64,000 nt of DNA from Anisakis pegreffii (GCA_035041965.1 JAPYMA010002574.1:27074-91073); one strand, 5' to 3'; shown: positions 35,201 to 47,340, counted from the stretch's first letter. The notes: generated by a model from the sequence alone, not told the origin. Translations and numbers: made by a program.

Positions 35201-37883
35201 ATCCTGTTCACCAACCGGTGGAATGTTCTACTGTTGAGTTGCTGAAATGCATTTGTCAGTTCACGATGTTTTCAACGAAAGAAACAGCATTACTTTTGCA
35301 CGTAATTGAAGCAATAATGCAACATATTCGCGTTATCATAAATTGGCTGACGTTGAATGATATTCCGGCTCCGACTCGATAGCATTAATGACATTGGTAC
35401 ACCGTTTGGTTTCGAGTGAAACTTTGCTCGGTGAGCTGCACTTGAACCTGCGACACACCAGTTTCTGTTAGGCATTAAATCTGCAGAAATAGTTTGCAGT
35501 CAGCTCATCAGCGCCCATAATGCGGAATTGATCTAATGAGCGTCAAACGTTAATCGGAATGAGCTGATCTGTTCCCAGTTATAATCACATAAGTAGATGA
35601 TCATATACAGCTCAGATTAAAGTATAGTTTAGGCTTAATAACATCAGTGACACTGACATCAAACTTTTGTTCATTGTTATGCTCTTTCTTGTTCAGTTTC
35701 TGAAAAAATTTGGTCTCAGACGTAAAGAGCTCAATAATTATTGATGAATGATTATAAGCCACTGCTAATTCCTTGCAACTTAGGAACTGAGGTTTTATTT
35801 CTCTGTCATGCGGCATTGAATCATCTGCTTCTTGGAAATCAGTGCAAAACTACTTTTTACAAAATTTTTTACGATCTTGTTTTAAAAAAGCACATGCACA
35901 TCTGAATATGATATAACAATTTTTGAAGATTGTTTGCGTTTCTTCATCATGACTTCCATCAGTTGCAATAAATTTAGGAGGTCGCGAAGAAAGGGCGATG
36001 TGAATAAAGAAAATCGTACTGTAATGGGCACTGCGCAAGCAGCTGGTAAAAGTGCTACGATTTGCTCAGAGATGACTGGTGGTACGCGTAAATCGCCTTC
36101 TGAAATGGGTATCTGTGATTCGGTTGATGATCAGGTCAGGGAATCGTTGTAATCTCATTATCTTTCTTCTCATTTTTTGATTTTGAAAGTCGAAAAATTT
36201 TTATTCATTTCACTGATAACATATCACTATGTACACTGTTGCCGTATTAAGCTTAACGGATTTAAATGTTCGTTCTGAAGAGATGCGTATCATTAAAATT
36301 TTATAGATGCTTTTACGATTGACAGCACTCCCTCCAGGAATGGATCGAAACGAGTGGTTGGCCACGCACAGTCAGTTATTGTTTCACTTCGTTTTGTAAC
36401 ACGTTATAGTTTCATTTATTGCCATTTGCTGTAGTCAAATAATTGCTGTTGTATTTACCTTTCGCCTGTTACAAGGGGTACGATTTGTGCCTTTGATGAA
36501 CTATGATAATTGGATTGAGAAGATTTCATGTTCCTTGCATTCTTCAAAAGGTAAATATTCTGTAGTATACTGGTTTGAACATTACATGAAATATGCATGT
36601 TTTCAGCGTTGTCGTTATTCGAGAACGTGAATGCGTTGTGTGGCACCATGACTGAACTATGCACTCCAGTTTCATGTCCAATAATGTCATATCCCGGTGT
36701 ACCGTAAGTTTCTTTTATCATCCATCCCGTCAGTCTTCCTGTCCGAGTTGGTTATCATAAATGCAGTGACGTTGACGTCTTAGTGACGTTGATGTTTGCT
36801 TACTTTTAGCTGCTCAGCGCACATATTATGAAAAGACCTAGATGAATATTGGACCAGTTATAAATTTATTGGTGTCTGTGATCATTGTTTAACTCTCAAC
36901 TTAGATTTATTCATCAGAAACGAGCATGCAGATTTTCATCAAAGGAATAACTAAATCGAATTTTGTTTAAGAAAAGCACATTGGATCGACGAACGTAGGA
37001 AGCAACATCCTTACTCGGCGATGCAGTACATTGACTGTGTGATGTCTCTTTGCGAAATAAGTACAAAAGATGAACAACTTTTCCCTACTAAATACGGTTA
37101 GTATCTGAAAAATTCAATTGATGATATTTTATCAGTTTCACTTGGATGATTACTGATGTGCTTTTAATACAACCATTCATTGCTTATGCTTAACGCCAAA
37201 ATTCAGGAAGTGTTTTTGCGGGTAATTTTGAATCTCATTGCCGTCGACTCGTTCGATTGCTTTGGCACTGCTGTGGGCATCTGTATTCGAGGCATTGGGA
37301 ACAGTTGGCCATGCTGAACCTTCGAGCGCAGTGCAGTCTTGTTCTTGCACATATGCATATTATTGCAAAAATGTATACTCTTATTGATAGCAAGGAATTA
37401 TCTGCACTCACACATACACTCCAGGTTTGTTTCTTTTGATTATCGCCTCTGCGCAGCACTCATCATGCTGCAAATATCAATCGTTACTGTCATGCTTTCA
37501 CTTTAAGTGACTTTTTGAAGGTATGAACAGCTCGAGATTTTAATGCGTGTTGTCTTGTTATACTTTTTTGTTTGATATTACAACAGTGATACTGTTGCTT
37601 GAGTGGAGTTAGTTGATTTGTAATTGTTCGAATAGATTGATTGAGTAGGTTATTCATTCATTAGGTAATACTGATAATGTTTTGTTTGCAGTTGGTACGA
37701 CCGGTGATCATAATACACCATGGTGGAGGGCAATTTGCTGGTGGTGGGTATTCATCAAATATAGGCTCAACGAATGTATCGTCAAGGTGTTCTTCACGAG
37801 TGCCATCTTCCAAAAGTGGTAGTTGGGGTGGTCACCCTACACCAGCCGTCCTTGCTTGTAAACCGTACGCCCAAACTTGTTAA
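29294..37883 (+). CDS. mob-2: MOB2-type MOB kinase activator (adaptor of NDR kinases)
   Basis: MOB proteins bind the N-terminal regulatory region of NDR/LATS kinases. Exons: 29294-29499 (MSVVSAIQHDCRQ..., donor GTAAGT), 35963-36134 (CNKFRRSRRKGDVNKEN), 36307-36370 (LTALPPGMDRNEWLATH), 36607-36703 (FENVNALCGTMTELCTPVSC), 36972-37096 (MQYIDCVMSLCEISTKDEQL then FPTKYG), 37207-37424 (LLWHCCGHLYSRHWEQL), 37692-37883 (Gly/Ser-rich tail ending YAQTC). Every join is in frame: 1074 nt, 357 residues. The NEWLATHT and FPTKY signatures and the zinc ligands (CTPVSC; H-x4-H in GHLYSRH) are intact, and the sequence is closest to the MOB2 subfamily, e.g. fly Mob2 NEWLATHT. An alternative first exon exists at 33869-33972. 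The poorly conserved N- and C-terminal extensions are usual for MOB2. Confidence 0.92.
33869..33972 (+). CDS. mob-2: Alternative first exon of the MOB2 gene
   Basis: An ATG at 33869 opens 34 codons, MGWSNHDAVISLRAMLDEW then KHAFDSCNFIKFQQR, and ends at AG|GTATAT in phase 2, the same phase as exon 29294-29499. Both therefore fit the acceptor at 35963 and give the same residue chain from CNKFRRS onward. With this start the protein would be 323 residues. Its composition is much more protein-like than the flanking intron. Use of either start would need its own promoter. Confidence 0.55.
35149..35460 (+). pseudogene. Coding-like remnant inside a mob-2 intron
   Basis: One frame reads GPCYASLRGASTSADPVHQP, then ECSTVELLKCICQFTMFSTK and HVIEAIMQHIRVIINWLTLN to a stop at 35382. 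A second frame, two bases out of register, continues ALMTLVHRLVSSETLLGELH and LNLRHTSFC to a stop near 35470. The composition and the frame break look like a decayed coding sequence. No family was recognised, and no donor or acceptor ties it to mob-2. Confidence 0.25.
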
Positions 37884-38491
37884 TTAGATCAATTAATTAA
37901 TTGTTCTCCTACCAGATCATCATCATTCACTCACTCCATTACTCAACGCTCCTACTCTTCCTTCGTTATTCTCTTGCTCTCTCTCACATTCGTTCTCGTT
38001 TGGATATGTATTTTCAAGCTGAACAATTCAAGTGATAAGTTGTATGAAAACAGTCTTTGAATCAATTCCTAGCTGTAAGACTTCATATAATTCGATGTTT
38101 CGAAAACATTAATATGACAAACTTAGCCAAGCGCTCTTCATATTATATTCTTTTCCTTGTACTATTCCTTGTACATCACATCGATATGTCGTTGCAGTTT
38201 GATTGCAGTTCTTCTCAATGACTTTTGTTTTTTAATAGTTTTTACTCTCACTTTTTTTAATTGACGTTCTGCGGGCAGCATTTTTTGTATTGCTTCAGTT
38301 GACAAGAAGCACCTACTCATTTTTGCATAAGTTGATTGTATGTGCAGACAATTCTTTTGTGATGTAAAAACGTTCGTTGTTTTGGTCTCTGTGCGTTCCT
38401 TTTTGATAGAATTATGCTTATTAAGGGACTTTATTCCTATACGAAAACAATTAATTGTTTCCCTAAAACCATTCTCAAAGAAGCGTAAAAT

Positions 38492-38854
38492 TTGCTCTTA
38501 TTAATCATTTATGGTCGCTATCATTACCATTGTGGAATTGTAGATTTAATTGATCCAAAAAATACTCGTATCGTTTCTAGATGGGTGGCTGGCATCTTTC
38601 CGATGCCGCCACAGAGCGGTTATGTCCTTTATCAACGGATTTTGCGGATTTTTAAAATTCGCAATAATTATTCGCTGTCATCGTTGACCACAGACCAACA
38701 TATTTCATTGCTACAAGTTTTTACTTGCATGCAAGCACCAATGTTAGCAATATATGATTTGCTTATGGAAGTGAAAAGAATCAAGTTTTTAGTGACTGAG
38801 AAACTTGATTGTAATGCCATTACCCGTTGGTGGCATACAGTTATGACTAATTAA
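38492..38854 (+). CDS. Unidentified exon or short gene
   Basis: An open frame of 120 codons ends in TAA and has convincing composition: GIVDLIDPKNTRIVSRWVAG, IFPMPPQSGYVLYQRILRIF, SLTTDQHISLLQVFTCMQAP, MLAIYDLLMEVKRIKFLVTE. It looks helical and cytosolic. There is no ATG near its start, so it is probably a terminal exon; TTGTAG (about 38543) and TTTCTAG (about 38580) inside the frame are possible acceptors. No upstream or downstream partner exon was found and no family recognised. It lies 0.6 kb beyond the mob-2 stop on the same strand and could alternatively be a fragment of an inactivated gene. Confidence 0.4.
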   Translation: MLLLIIYGRYHYHCGIVDLIDPKNTRIVSRWVAGIFPMPPQSGYVLYQRILRIFKIRNNYSLSSLTTDQHISLLQVFTCMQAPMLAIYDLLMEVKRIKFLVTEKLDCNAITRWWHTVMTN

Positions 38855-41151
38855 CAATGAAGTGTGAATTTGTTGTCATTATTTAGCTGCATGAAATATT
38901 CTGCATTGTTTCGCTGACTTCTGTTTTCAGATTTGTCATTCTGCATTATTTTTTATGAAATTGAAAGCTTATACTGTTTCGAACGTTATTTACTATAATG
39001 AGTCAATATGGGTTTGGTTTATGGTTTTTCCAGATTTTGCAGATTAAACACAAATCACTACGTGGCTTTGCTTAGATTTTGATCACTCGAAAGTCGTGCA
39101 GCATAAGGGAAATTCTTTTGTGATATCTGAAGAGAGCGTTTGAAATTGGTCAGTCGAAGAGGAAAAAACGATTTTTTTGTACTGAAATAATCCCAGTAAA
39201 AATTTAGTGTTTTGAATGTTGTCAGTCCATATGTTTAATACTTCATCAGTTTGTCCATTGTTTTTCTTCAATATTTTAAACGACATGCGATTGTCAGCCG
39301 TTCGTTTATGTTATATGATGTATTGTGTACATTAAAGATCCTTTTACATTATTCATTTGATATAGTTGTACGCTTAACTTGTAAATTACTTTAATGGCAT
39401 AGCAGCTATGCTGTATGGTAGGTGATTAAATTAATAAAGATTAATCAGTTGATTTGTTGTTAACTTCTCGTCATGCATTCCAATTTGCTGATTCATTAAT
39501 AGGTGCATCCTGTAAATTTGCTGATGCCCGGCAAAATCAGCAGTCATGAAAACCGAAACGTTGTGTTTGAAGTGAGGGTCGCTTCCGTTCACTATATTGT
39601 GGTGCAGGTATCGGAGAATTTAGGGGACCCCGTCCCTGACTTTTTTCCGTCCCCGTTCAGTATCACTGACATTCCATGTTTTGATCTGTTTTCGAAATTG
39701 TTTAGAATTTCCGTATGCATTTCTCATTTAATGTACGCACATAAGACAGTCGGCCTTACAGTTACTCCTGTTTTTATTACTGATGGCCATTTTTTAACCA
39801 ACCTCAGTGGTACTTGAATGTTTTAACTCTATGAAAACCATGCATTGAAACTTGATAAATAAGCAAAACTGTCTCAAGATTTCTGTAAATCAACCACATT
39901 GATCGCTTTCAAGTAATGTATGCGTTCCAGAGTTACCGATACGTAAGTGAAGTGGATTTGTTTATCATTTATCCAGCTGATTTCAATTCTAGTTGACTGA
40001 TTGACTCATAAAATGCCGCATTTTCAGACGGAAAATAGATGCCTGAAAAGCTAGCGACCGTGTATTACCATGGGAATAAATAGACTTGATGCTAAGTAAT
40101 AATGCTTCCATTCAGCCGTCTGAACTAAATGGATCATAGCAAAAAACATCCAACTCCACCTTGATGGTAACAATCGTCCGAAGCAAGCATTGTTTGAATT
40201 TTGTGCCATGGAGGCTGTTGCTTTATCGAATACTGTCCTTAACAGGAATATTTTTCTTGATTTATTCTGAGATTGACAGATTCAACTTTTCATCCTCTCG
40301 ATAGTCTGCAAAAACAGAATAGCGTCTCAAGTACGATGCTTCTTCGTACATGTGTGGCCGGCAGATTTAACCTCGAATTCGCACTAAATTTATCTTGTCC
40401 GGTCTAATGAAATATTCCATTTTCCACGTATCCCAAGTTTTAGAATGTCTTTTATTAAAAATGAATTTCGAAAATTTTCAAAAACTCTCAAAGGTCTATA
40501 GGTAATCCACTAGATACTTCTAAATAAAGAAGTCACAATAAGTTATACATCTGAGGCAGGGATTAATTTTTACTTGAACCCTGCATCGGAAAAATATGCA
40601 AAGAGAGAGGGTTTAAACTTCGACAATGCATTTATTTGGTCAGATTTTTGACAAGAATGTGAAAAATCGTAGGGTCGGTTTGAATTTAAATATGTGAGTA
40701 GTGCTGTTGATCGCGGAGTAAAAGAAGAAAATCAATAGTATTTAGCTATCATCGAGTTCAACAATCAAGGAACTACTTCTCAAACGTGCTGAAAATCAGT
40801 CATCTCCGCTTTCATAAACGTTCTCAGAGGAAGTCAGGTATACTAGATAGCGTATACACTAGATGGAATTTATCGCAATGTTGTCTGAAGCAGCGATAAC
40901 ACCTGAAAAATACAGCATGTTAAAAGATCAGTAAAAAAGTAGTGAATAGTGAAAGTAATTATAATTCTGAGGTTTACGCTGCTGGATCTTGATCTATTTT
41001 TCGAATCTTACTTTAGTTTTAGATTAATCATCTTTGTTTAACAGTTTCAACTAACACTTTCGACGCGAATAACCATTTATTCACAACATCCGTATTCTCC
41101 TTCATAAACACTTCATCGACTGAGTTGATGTGTAAGAGCATCTTCAATAAA
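38855..41151. other. Intergenic, one weak coding-like stretch
   Basis: Mostly AT-rich with no paired splice sites. At about 40145-40260 one plus frame reads LHLDGNNRPKQALFEFCAME then AVALSNTVLNRNIF, which looks like a decayed coding piece but has no neighbours. A dispersed repeat lies at 39.6 kb. This interval should contain the lectin gene promoter. Confidence 0.35.
39601..39670. repeat. Dispersed repeat with GGGGAC core, copy B (inverted)
   Basis: GGGGACCCCGTCCCTGACTT at about 39622 is the reverse-complement counterpart of the AAGTCAGGGACGGGG block near 11745. It is flanked by GTGGTGCAG on one side and TATCACTGAC on the other. Confidence 0.65.
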
Positions 41152-44100
41152 ATGCAACTTTCATGTGCTCTTACTAACATTCATACGACATTATTGCTGA
41201 TCGTAATATCTCGTCATGGAAGCAGTCAATTATCACCAAGTAAGTCAATGCTAGATGGCAGTTGACGACTGATTTTAAAGTTTTACTATTTACTATATCA
41301 ACTTTTCTCGATGAAATAATTTATTATATATTCGAATCATACTCTAATAAACAATTCTAATTGCACATTTTGTTGCCGTTTTATGACAACTTGAAACTGT
41401 CATGCTCTTTTTGATTCATCCTGTAAGAATTCGAGCATTACTGTCATCGAAAGTCAGAAGAAATATTTATAGAATACCTCAACCGTTGTTGTTTACAAGT
41501 CTGCCATAGTATGGAGTGCCGATATCAGAATCTAACGGAAGAAAATGAGCATGAGAGCATCAGGAAGGGCATCTGGCATAAAAATGGTTTAGATATACAA
41601 ATTACAACGGAAGCAAAATCCGCTGTGGCGATCTCGTTCGGAAAACTAGTCGAAAGGACGTTATGTAATGTCGATGAAATGATATGAATCAGTGGCTGAT
41701 CAATTTTCAGATGAAAGGTTGTATAGCTCATCACCGAAGTGCTGGTGTGCTGGCATTGAAATGACAATTGATGGTATAAGACACTGCTTTGATCTAGAGA
41801 GTGCAAAGCAGAATACATGGATAGAAGCTAACGATGAATGTGCCGCGACTGGGGGACATTTGGCTCATATTCCGAATGCCGATGTCTACAACAATTTGTT
41901 ACCATATTTTAAAGATATAAGTTTTGCTGCAGCACTTGAACAATTCTTTCTTATTCAAAGCTTTAATATTTTCCAGTAATAGTGAGAACTTACAAATTTG
42001 CTCATCTGAGTTGATCATATCGTTAGACAGTGCATTGAATACACTAATTTGGACGTAGTCATCAGCTGACAGTTCTGCTTGATCATTTTATTTGGGAATT
42101 TATACGAACACCGAAGTCGATTGGCTCATATTCCGACAGCTTTTTTGACATTCTATCACCTTAATCTTGCTGATTGTCTCACTTTTCAAAAAATGTTTTA
42201 GAGATATGCAGCACCGATTATGCTCGGTTACACAGTGGGAAATTCTCAGTGGAAAATTTTGGCTGTTCTTTGTCCAGACAATTCCTTCAAGTCTCTTCTC
42301 ACAAATAATTTCACAAAGCAGCTGATTTCCAACGTAATGAATCATTTCTGCTGAAAACAATTGTTAAATACTTTATCAGCAGTTTACTTTATTGAACGTA
42401 ATTCGTCTAACGAAAATTTTCATTCTACACAATTATTGAAAATAATCAATCATTGTTTAACAAGCGAATATATGAATGCTTAATTAAAACATGTTCCAAG
42501 ATAAGATGAAATGACAATAGTCTACGCATGAATCACTCACCGAACTTGATGACTTCAACAAATTGGAGCATCGATAAGAACGAAATTAATTCATAATTGA
42601 GCAAGCGAGAGAATTCTCATTATCTCAGATCAAGCCATCTCTACGTTAATAACTTAATGTTTGTGCGTGAGGAATGATGGGCAATTTTATACAGCTGTGG
42701 AATATTCACAGGAGCATTTTACCATCATTAGGTCTAAGTAAAATCGAGTTTAGACACTGCCTCACTCATAGGCATAAGACATTTAGGCTTTTAGTCAGAC
42801 TTACTTACGTCTCAAAAGGACTAAAATATACTCATGTGTACTGCTGCGCTCGTACGAGGTTTACAGTCTGTCAGGATACTGGTAGAATGCAGCAGGTAAA
42901 GAGAATTTACCTCAGAAATCATATAAACAATAAACGTTTTCTTATAGGAGCCAAACCAAACAGACCGCTGCGTTTTCATTGGAAAGCCAGATTTCAAATT
43001 ACACTTTCTCCCATGTGATATCAAATCTCAAGTCCTTTGTGATCGCCGTATCTTTTTTTTGCTTTGGTTTTTTTCTATTGCAACGTTTTTTAAAGAATTT
43101 CATACTTCAAATACTGTTTCATTTTTGCCATCCAATTTTCTAAACCACTTCAAGTTTCCCGTACGTTTGACTCTACTGTATGTGTTGCGATGAAGACTGG
43201 TTATGAGAAGTGACTTCAAATTTCAGAAATTTTCACTTTCAGCATATGAAAATGATTATTGCGGGATATCAACCAACTGCACTCAAGCAACAGCAACACC
43301 AGCCCTATTGTATGTTTCATGATTTAATTCTGATCGGTTCAATTAGGAAAGAAGATGAATGTTTTCGTGAAACTACCGCATTTTGTATATTCCTTCGTCT
43401 CAGACAATCTTGCAATCATCAGAAAGAACTAGTGAAATAAAGATAAGATGAAGTTTCGTGGCGTTTTTCAAGTAAATAAGACACATATGAAATTGCTTTC
43501 ACGAATCGCGAATAGCCTGTTTCATAAAGACAAATCACTTTATATGAGCTTCATTATTCTTGCCAGTTGCTATTTTAATTAACTGAACACTGTCTTTCTT
43601 ATGCATGATAACATAGGACAATGAACATACGCAGTTCCTTGTATTTTGGGGAATTATTGAGCATAACCGATAGGCAATGACGGGGGACTCGTGAACACGT
43701 GAGCAAAAGGTGAGCGTGAGCAGTGAGCGAGCAAACTCGTGAGCACTGAAGATGAGCAGCTCAAAAATTTCTGCTGAACACTTAAGCAACATTTTTTCCC
43801 ATCACTAGTTTTGCATGGTACACTAAAAAAAATCTGAGCATTTTCAAACAGTTTTCAATGTGTGCACAATTTTAGTGATCCTTATAAGAATGCTCATTTC
43901 GGCTAACGGCACTAATTATAGATTGGATGCCATCGATGAAACGAGCGAACATCGACCACCCATGGCGACAACCGCACGAAATTCCGACGAAAATTCCTCC
44001 TCATCCTCAAGTGAGCATTTTTCTAGACTGATGTGAACGAATGGTTTTGTTTGAATTGAACTCTTTAATATATCACTTGAAAAAGGTCAAAGGAAACTGT

Positions 44101-47100
44101 TATGTTGAAGAGTGCCAATTTGGATCAGTGTACGTTTTCGGTTGGTGTCTTCCATGGTGGATTTTCCTCATCTTTGCAATACTCCTGTTGTTGCTAGTGT
44201 TGTGTTGCATGGCGTGGATCTTACATTGTTGTTGCAAAGTTCTGGTTTGTCGATGGTACGTTAATAATTAGTCGATTTGGAATGAGTGCTTCAAAGAGAG
44301 TGAATAAGTATTTGATAAGTTATTAACTGAAAGGTACGTTTCTATCGTTTTTTTAAATGAAAGAAGATCATCTACTCATTTGAATGTATAGCAAACACTT
44401 TAAGAAGATAAGATTGATTGGCTTCACTAAGTTGACATTTTTTCCAGCCAAATGAAAATGGCCGGTGTTCATTCAGAGCATAAATGCAACCAGACCGACT
44501 TCAGGACGCTTCAAGGTGGTCACTTTCATTCCTGTTTGGAAAGGAGGGTTTTGCATTTACCTCAATTTCTTTATTCAGTCAGGCATCTTTGCCCCATTTA
44601 AACTAACTGTCAAAGCAAACCAAACGAATTGTGGATTAGAACCAATGCTCTTCATTCGGAAATTTCCTCATCGATTTGATCAAAAATTTGAACTTAAATC
44701 ATTGGTTATCAAATTTTGCCTTTATTATTATTAGTATGCAAGTTGATTGTGACTCTCGCTGGTGGCCAGGTTGACGATTCACTCTGTAATCACAGCGTCA
44801 AACGATTTGTTCGTGATACTATTCATTTCATCCTTCTATAGAGATTGAAAGCGGAAAAGGTGAAACATTATTCACGGAAGATTCGGCCGATGTGATTGCT
44901 CCGTTAGCGGTAACCGAATACGAGAATGCCCAACACGATTACATACCGGCACCAACTGAAGCAGCTCCAACACCAATCATTTTCGCATTATCTGATGAGG
45001 ACAGCGAGCCCCAAAATAATCTCAATAATGCTCAACCAGAAATTCATTACCAACAAAATAGTTATTCTTTCACAATATTTATTGTTGTTCTTGAATCAAA
45101 ACATTCGTCTTCTTCAAAGATCAGCTAAGAACAGATTTCCACCAATTATAGTTATGATTATTAGAAAGAAGAAAAAGTCGAATTTTTGCATCACTATAAC
45201 TTCTGTAATATAACTTGAGTTCAGACAGTTGTATAGTTCCTAGAAAAGTACTCGGGGGCAATATAAGCTTGCAGACCGCTTGCTCACATAAAACGTTTTC
45301 CTCAGTCCATTTAGCCACTTCATTACTAATCATTTTTATTATTTGTTATACGGCATCTCAACAATTTGCGGTCACTTTTGAGTAGTTAACGAGAAATCCT
45401 TCCAATGGAACCAAGATTCTTTGATTTTTAGAGACTGAAAGCTTAAAAGATGAATTAATGATGCCGGATGCTAATGGTTGTTTGAATACAACGAGAGAGA
45501 ATTTCGAAGAAATGCTAAATAGCAAAAAAACAAAAACAGCGGATGGTATTGATGAAGAAGCGAACCACCATATCGAGAGTGACTACGAAACGAACGACAG
45601 CGAAGCAAATCCGAGAAAGAATAATGAAAAAGATGATGAACAAAGCATCGATGTGTTACCTGTACCTGAAATTCAACCCCCACCTGTACCTAAAATTCAA
45701 CCCCCAGCGAAGTATGCTGATGTAGAGGAACAGCATGCAGATACTGAAATAGGCCAACAACAGATAACATCCTTGAACTTGGATGAAGATGATAACAATA
45801 TCGATGAGTTGATTGCCAATAACAATCGCAGACAAAATCCAACCAATAACAGTCATCAGAGCAATATGTAGGTTCCTCATTCTTTAAGCGCAATCACAGC
45901 TTCATTTAGCTCCAATCAATAGTTCAAAATGTGATCACTTACGTCTTACTGTTCTCATACTTATCAACCTTAGATCGCTGTCGCCTCAAACAGATATTCC
46001 GCATCAAACAAATGGACAGAAGTTGGTCATTCCCATTGAGCCTACTCCACTACAAGCTTCCAGCATACGTAATCGGCGAAGTTTTGCACTAAACGAACGC
46101 AACGGGTCACCAACACTCTCTACAATATCCAAGGTTATTGCTTCTGTAGTGTCTTACCTTTGGGCAGACTTTCACTCTCAAAATCACCATTGAATCAAAG
46201 AAGTTGATCGACCTTATAAGCAAAAAGGAAAAATTCAGAATTTTCTGCGAAGGTTTGCAAATTTAAGAATGCAAAATATGAGGGGTCTGTGAAATGAATA
46301 AGTGCTTGCCACATCGACATTTTTTTGTGTTTTCAACCATAGGATATATTTCGTTCATTTCGATATAAGAGTTGAATATTGTGGTTCGGTTTAACTCTTG
46401 CGATAAGCAACTATGAAGCGATGACATTTTGAGTTTATTGCTTGTTACTTATATCTCAGGCACATCGCTTTTTATGTTGATAACTGATCAAGATAACAAT
46501 CTTAATCACGTTTTTGTGTCTTCGTATGCCATCCAAATGTGCATAAAGTATCAGTTGAGCTGGTTGAGGTTTCGAGACACTTTCCGAAACGATCACGCAC
46601 CATTTCACCAAGTACTGGTGACAGCGCAGTTTCGTCCAGACAAGAAACGCGCGGATCATTAATTCCATCGGTGTCGCGTTCATCTGGATCACGGCTCACC
46701 AATCGATCGTTCGCAAAAAGTCGGAAAGTTGCAGCAGCAAATCCATTTTTACGCCGATCACGAGGCGCACAAGGAGGGGTTAGTTGCTTTAAAATATAAA
46801 AACCGACAATATTCATTAATAATGAGTTATTCATGAATGCATTTCAAACGACACCATCACAATAAGGCGATTTCATGCACTGATGATTTTTTGCGTAACT
46901 CCATAACTATCGTTAATGGTCATTTCTGACGTACTCAATGAATTTTAACGTTATACAATAACATTTTTGTTTTTCTCGCAGGATTCGTTTTTCAGTGCAG
47001 ATTCGGACTGACGAATCACTGCAATAAGCGTTTATGTTATCACTGCTATTCTTTCTTAACGGTTATTTTGTAATTTCTAGGTGGTGAGTCGAAACAGTGC

Positions 47101-47182
47101 GGTTAGTCCAGTTGCTTGGAAGCCGTGGGCGAAGTCATCAAAACCTTTTTCGGACAATCCTGGTTTTCTGGATAATGATTAA
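41152..47182 (+). CDS. Type I membrane C-type lectin-like receptor
   Basis: Predicted exons: 41152-41239 (signal peptide MQLSCALTNIHTTLLLIV), 41500-41664, 41711-41920 (CTLD start: KCWCAGIEMT, RHCFDLESAKQNTWIEANDE, GGHLAHIPNADVYNNL), about 42202-42333 (YAAPIMLGYTVGNSQWK), possibly one near 42672, 42819-42881 (YCCARTRFTVCQDT, CTLD end), 43243-43309 (YENDYCGISTNCTQ), 43922-44010 (Ser/Thr-rich stalk), 44093-44255 (membrane span WWIFLIFAILLLLLVLCCMA then Cys-rich HCCCKVLVC), 44448-44515, 44842-45060, 45432-45867, 45974-46133, 46569-46778 (start uncertain) and 47081-47182. Phases agree at nearly every join except around 41920-42819. Extracellular CTLD and cysteine module, one span, and a cytoplasmic tail of some 350 residues that is acidic then Ser/Arg-rich. 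Nematode clec genes are the family; ligand and carbohydrate binding are unknown. Confidence 0.8.
43681..43807. repeat. GTGAGC-core element with CCCATCACTA end
   Basis: Inside a lectin-gene intron. A degenerate run of GTGAGC/GAGCA units (43700-43760) is followed by AAGCAACATTTTTTCCCATC and ends CATCACTA at 43800-43807. Confidence 0.65.
45655..45710 (+). repeat. In-frame two-copy 24-bp repeat in the lectin receptor tail
   Basis: CCTGTACCTGAAATTCAACC and CCTGTACCTAAAATTCAACC follow each other, giving PVPEIQPP then PVPKIQPP in the cytoplasmic tail. Proline-rich motifs of this sort can bind SH3-type domains; that is inference. Confidence 0.8.
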
Positions 47183-47334
47183 AAGTGAAGAAGCGAAAAT
47201 AACCGAACTGCAACGCTGAAACTCATGCCTATCTTTACACCCTCTCATATAGGGTCTCTTATCGTATTCTTTTAGTCTAGAAATGTATCAAAAACCAGTA
47301 GTAAAACAAGTCTATGTTCTTTGAAGAATGTAGA

Positions 47335-47340
47335 AATAAA
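47335..47340 (+). terminator. Polyadenylation signal of the lectin receptor gene
   Basis: AATAAA lies about 150 bp after the stop codon at 47182, with a T-rich stretch downstream. Confidence 0.6.
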
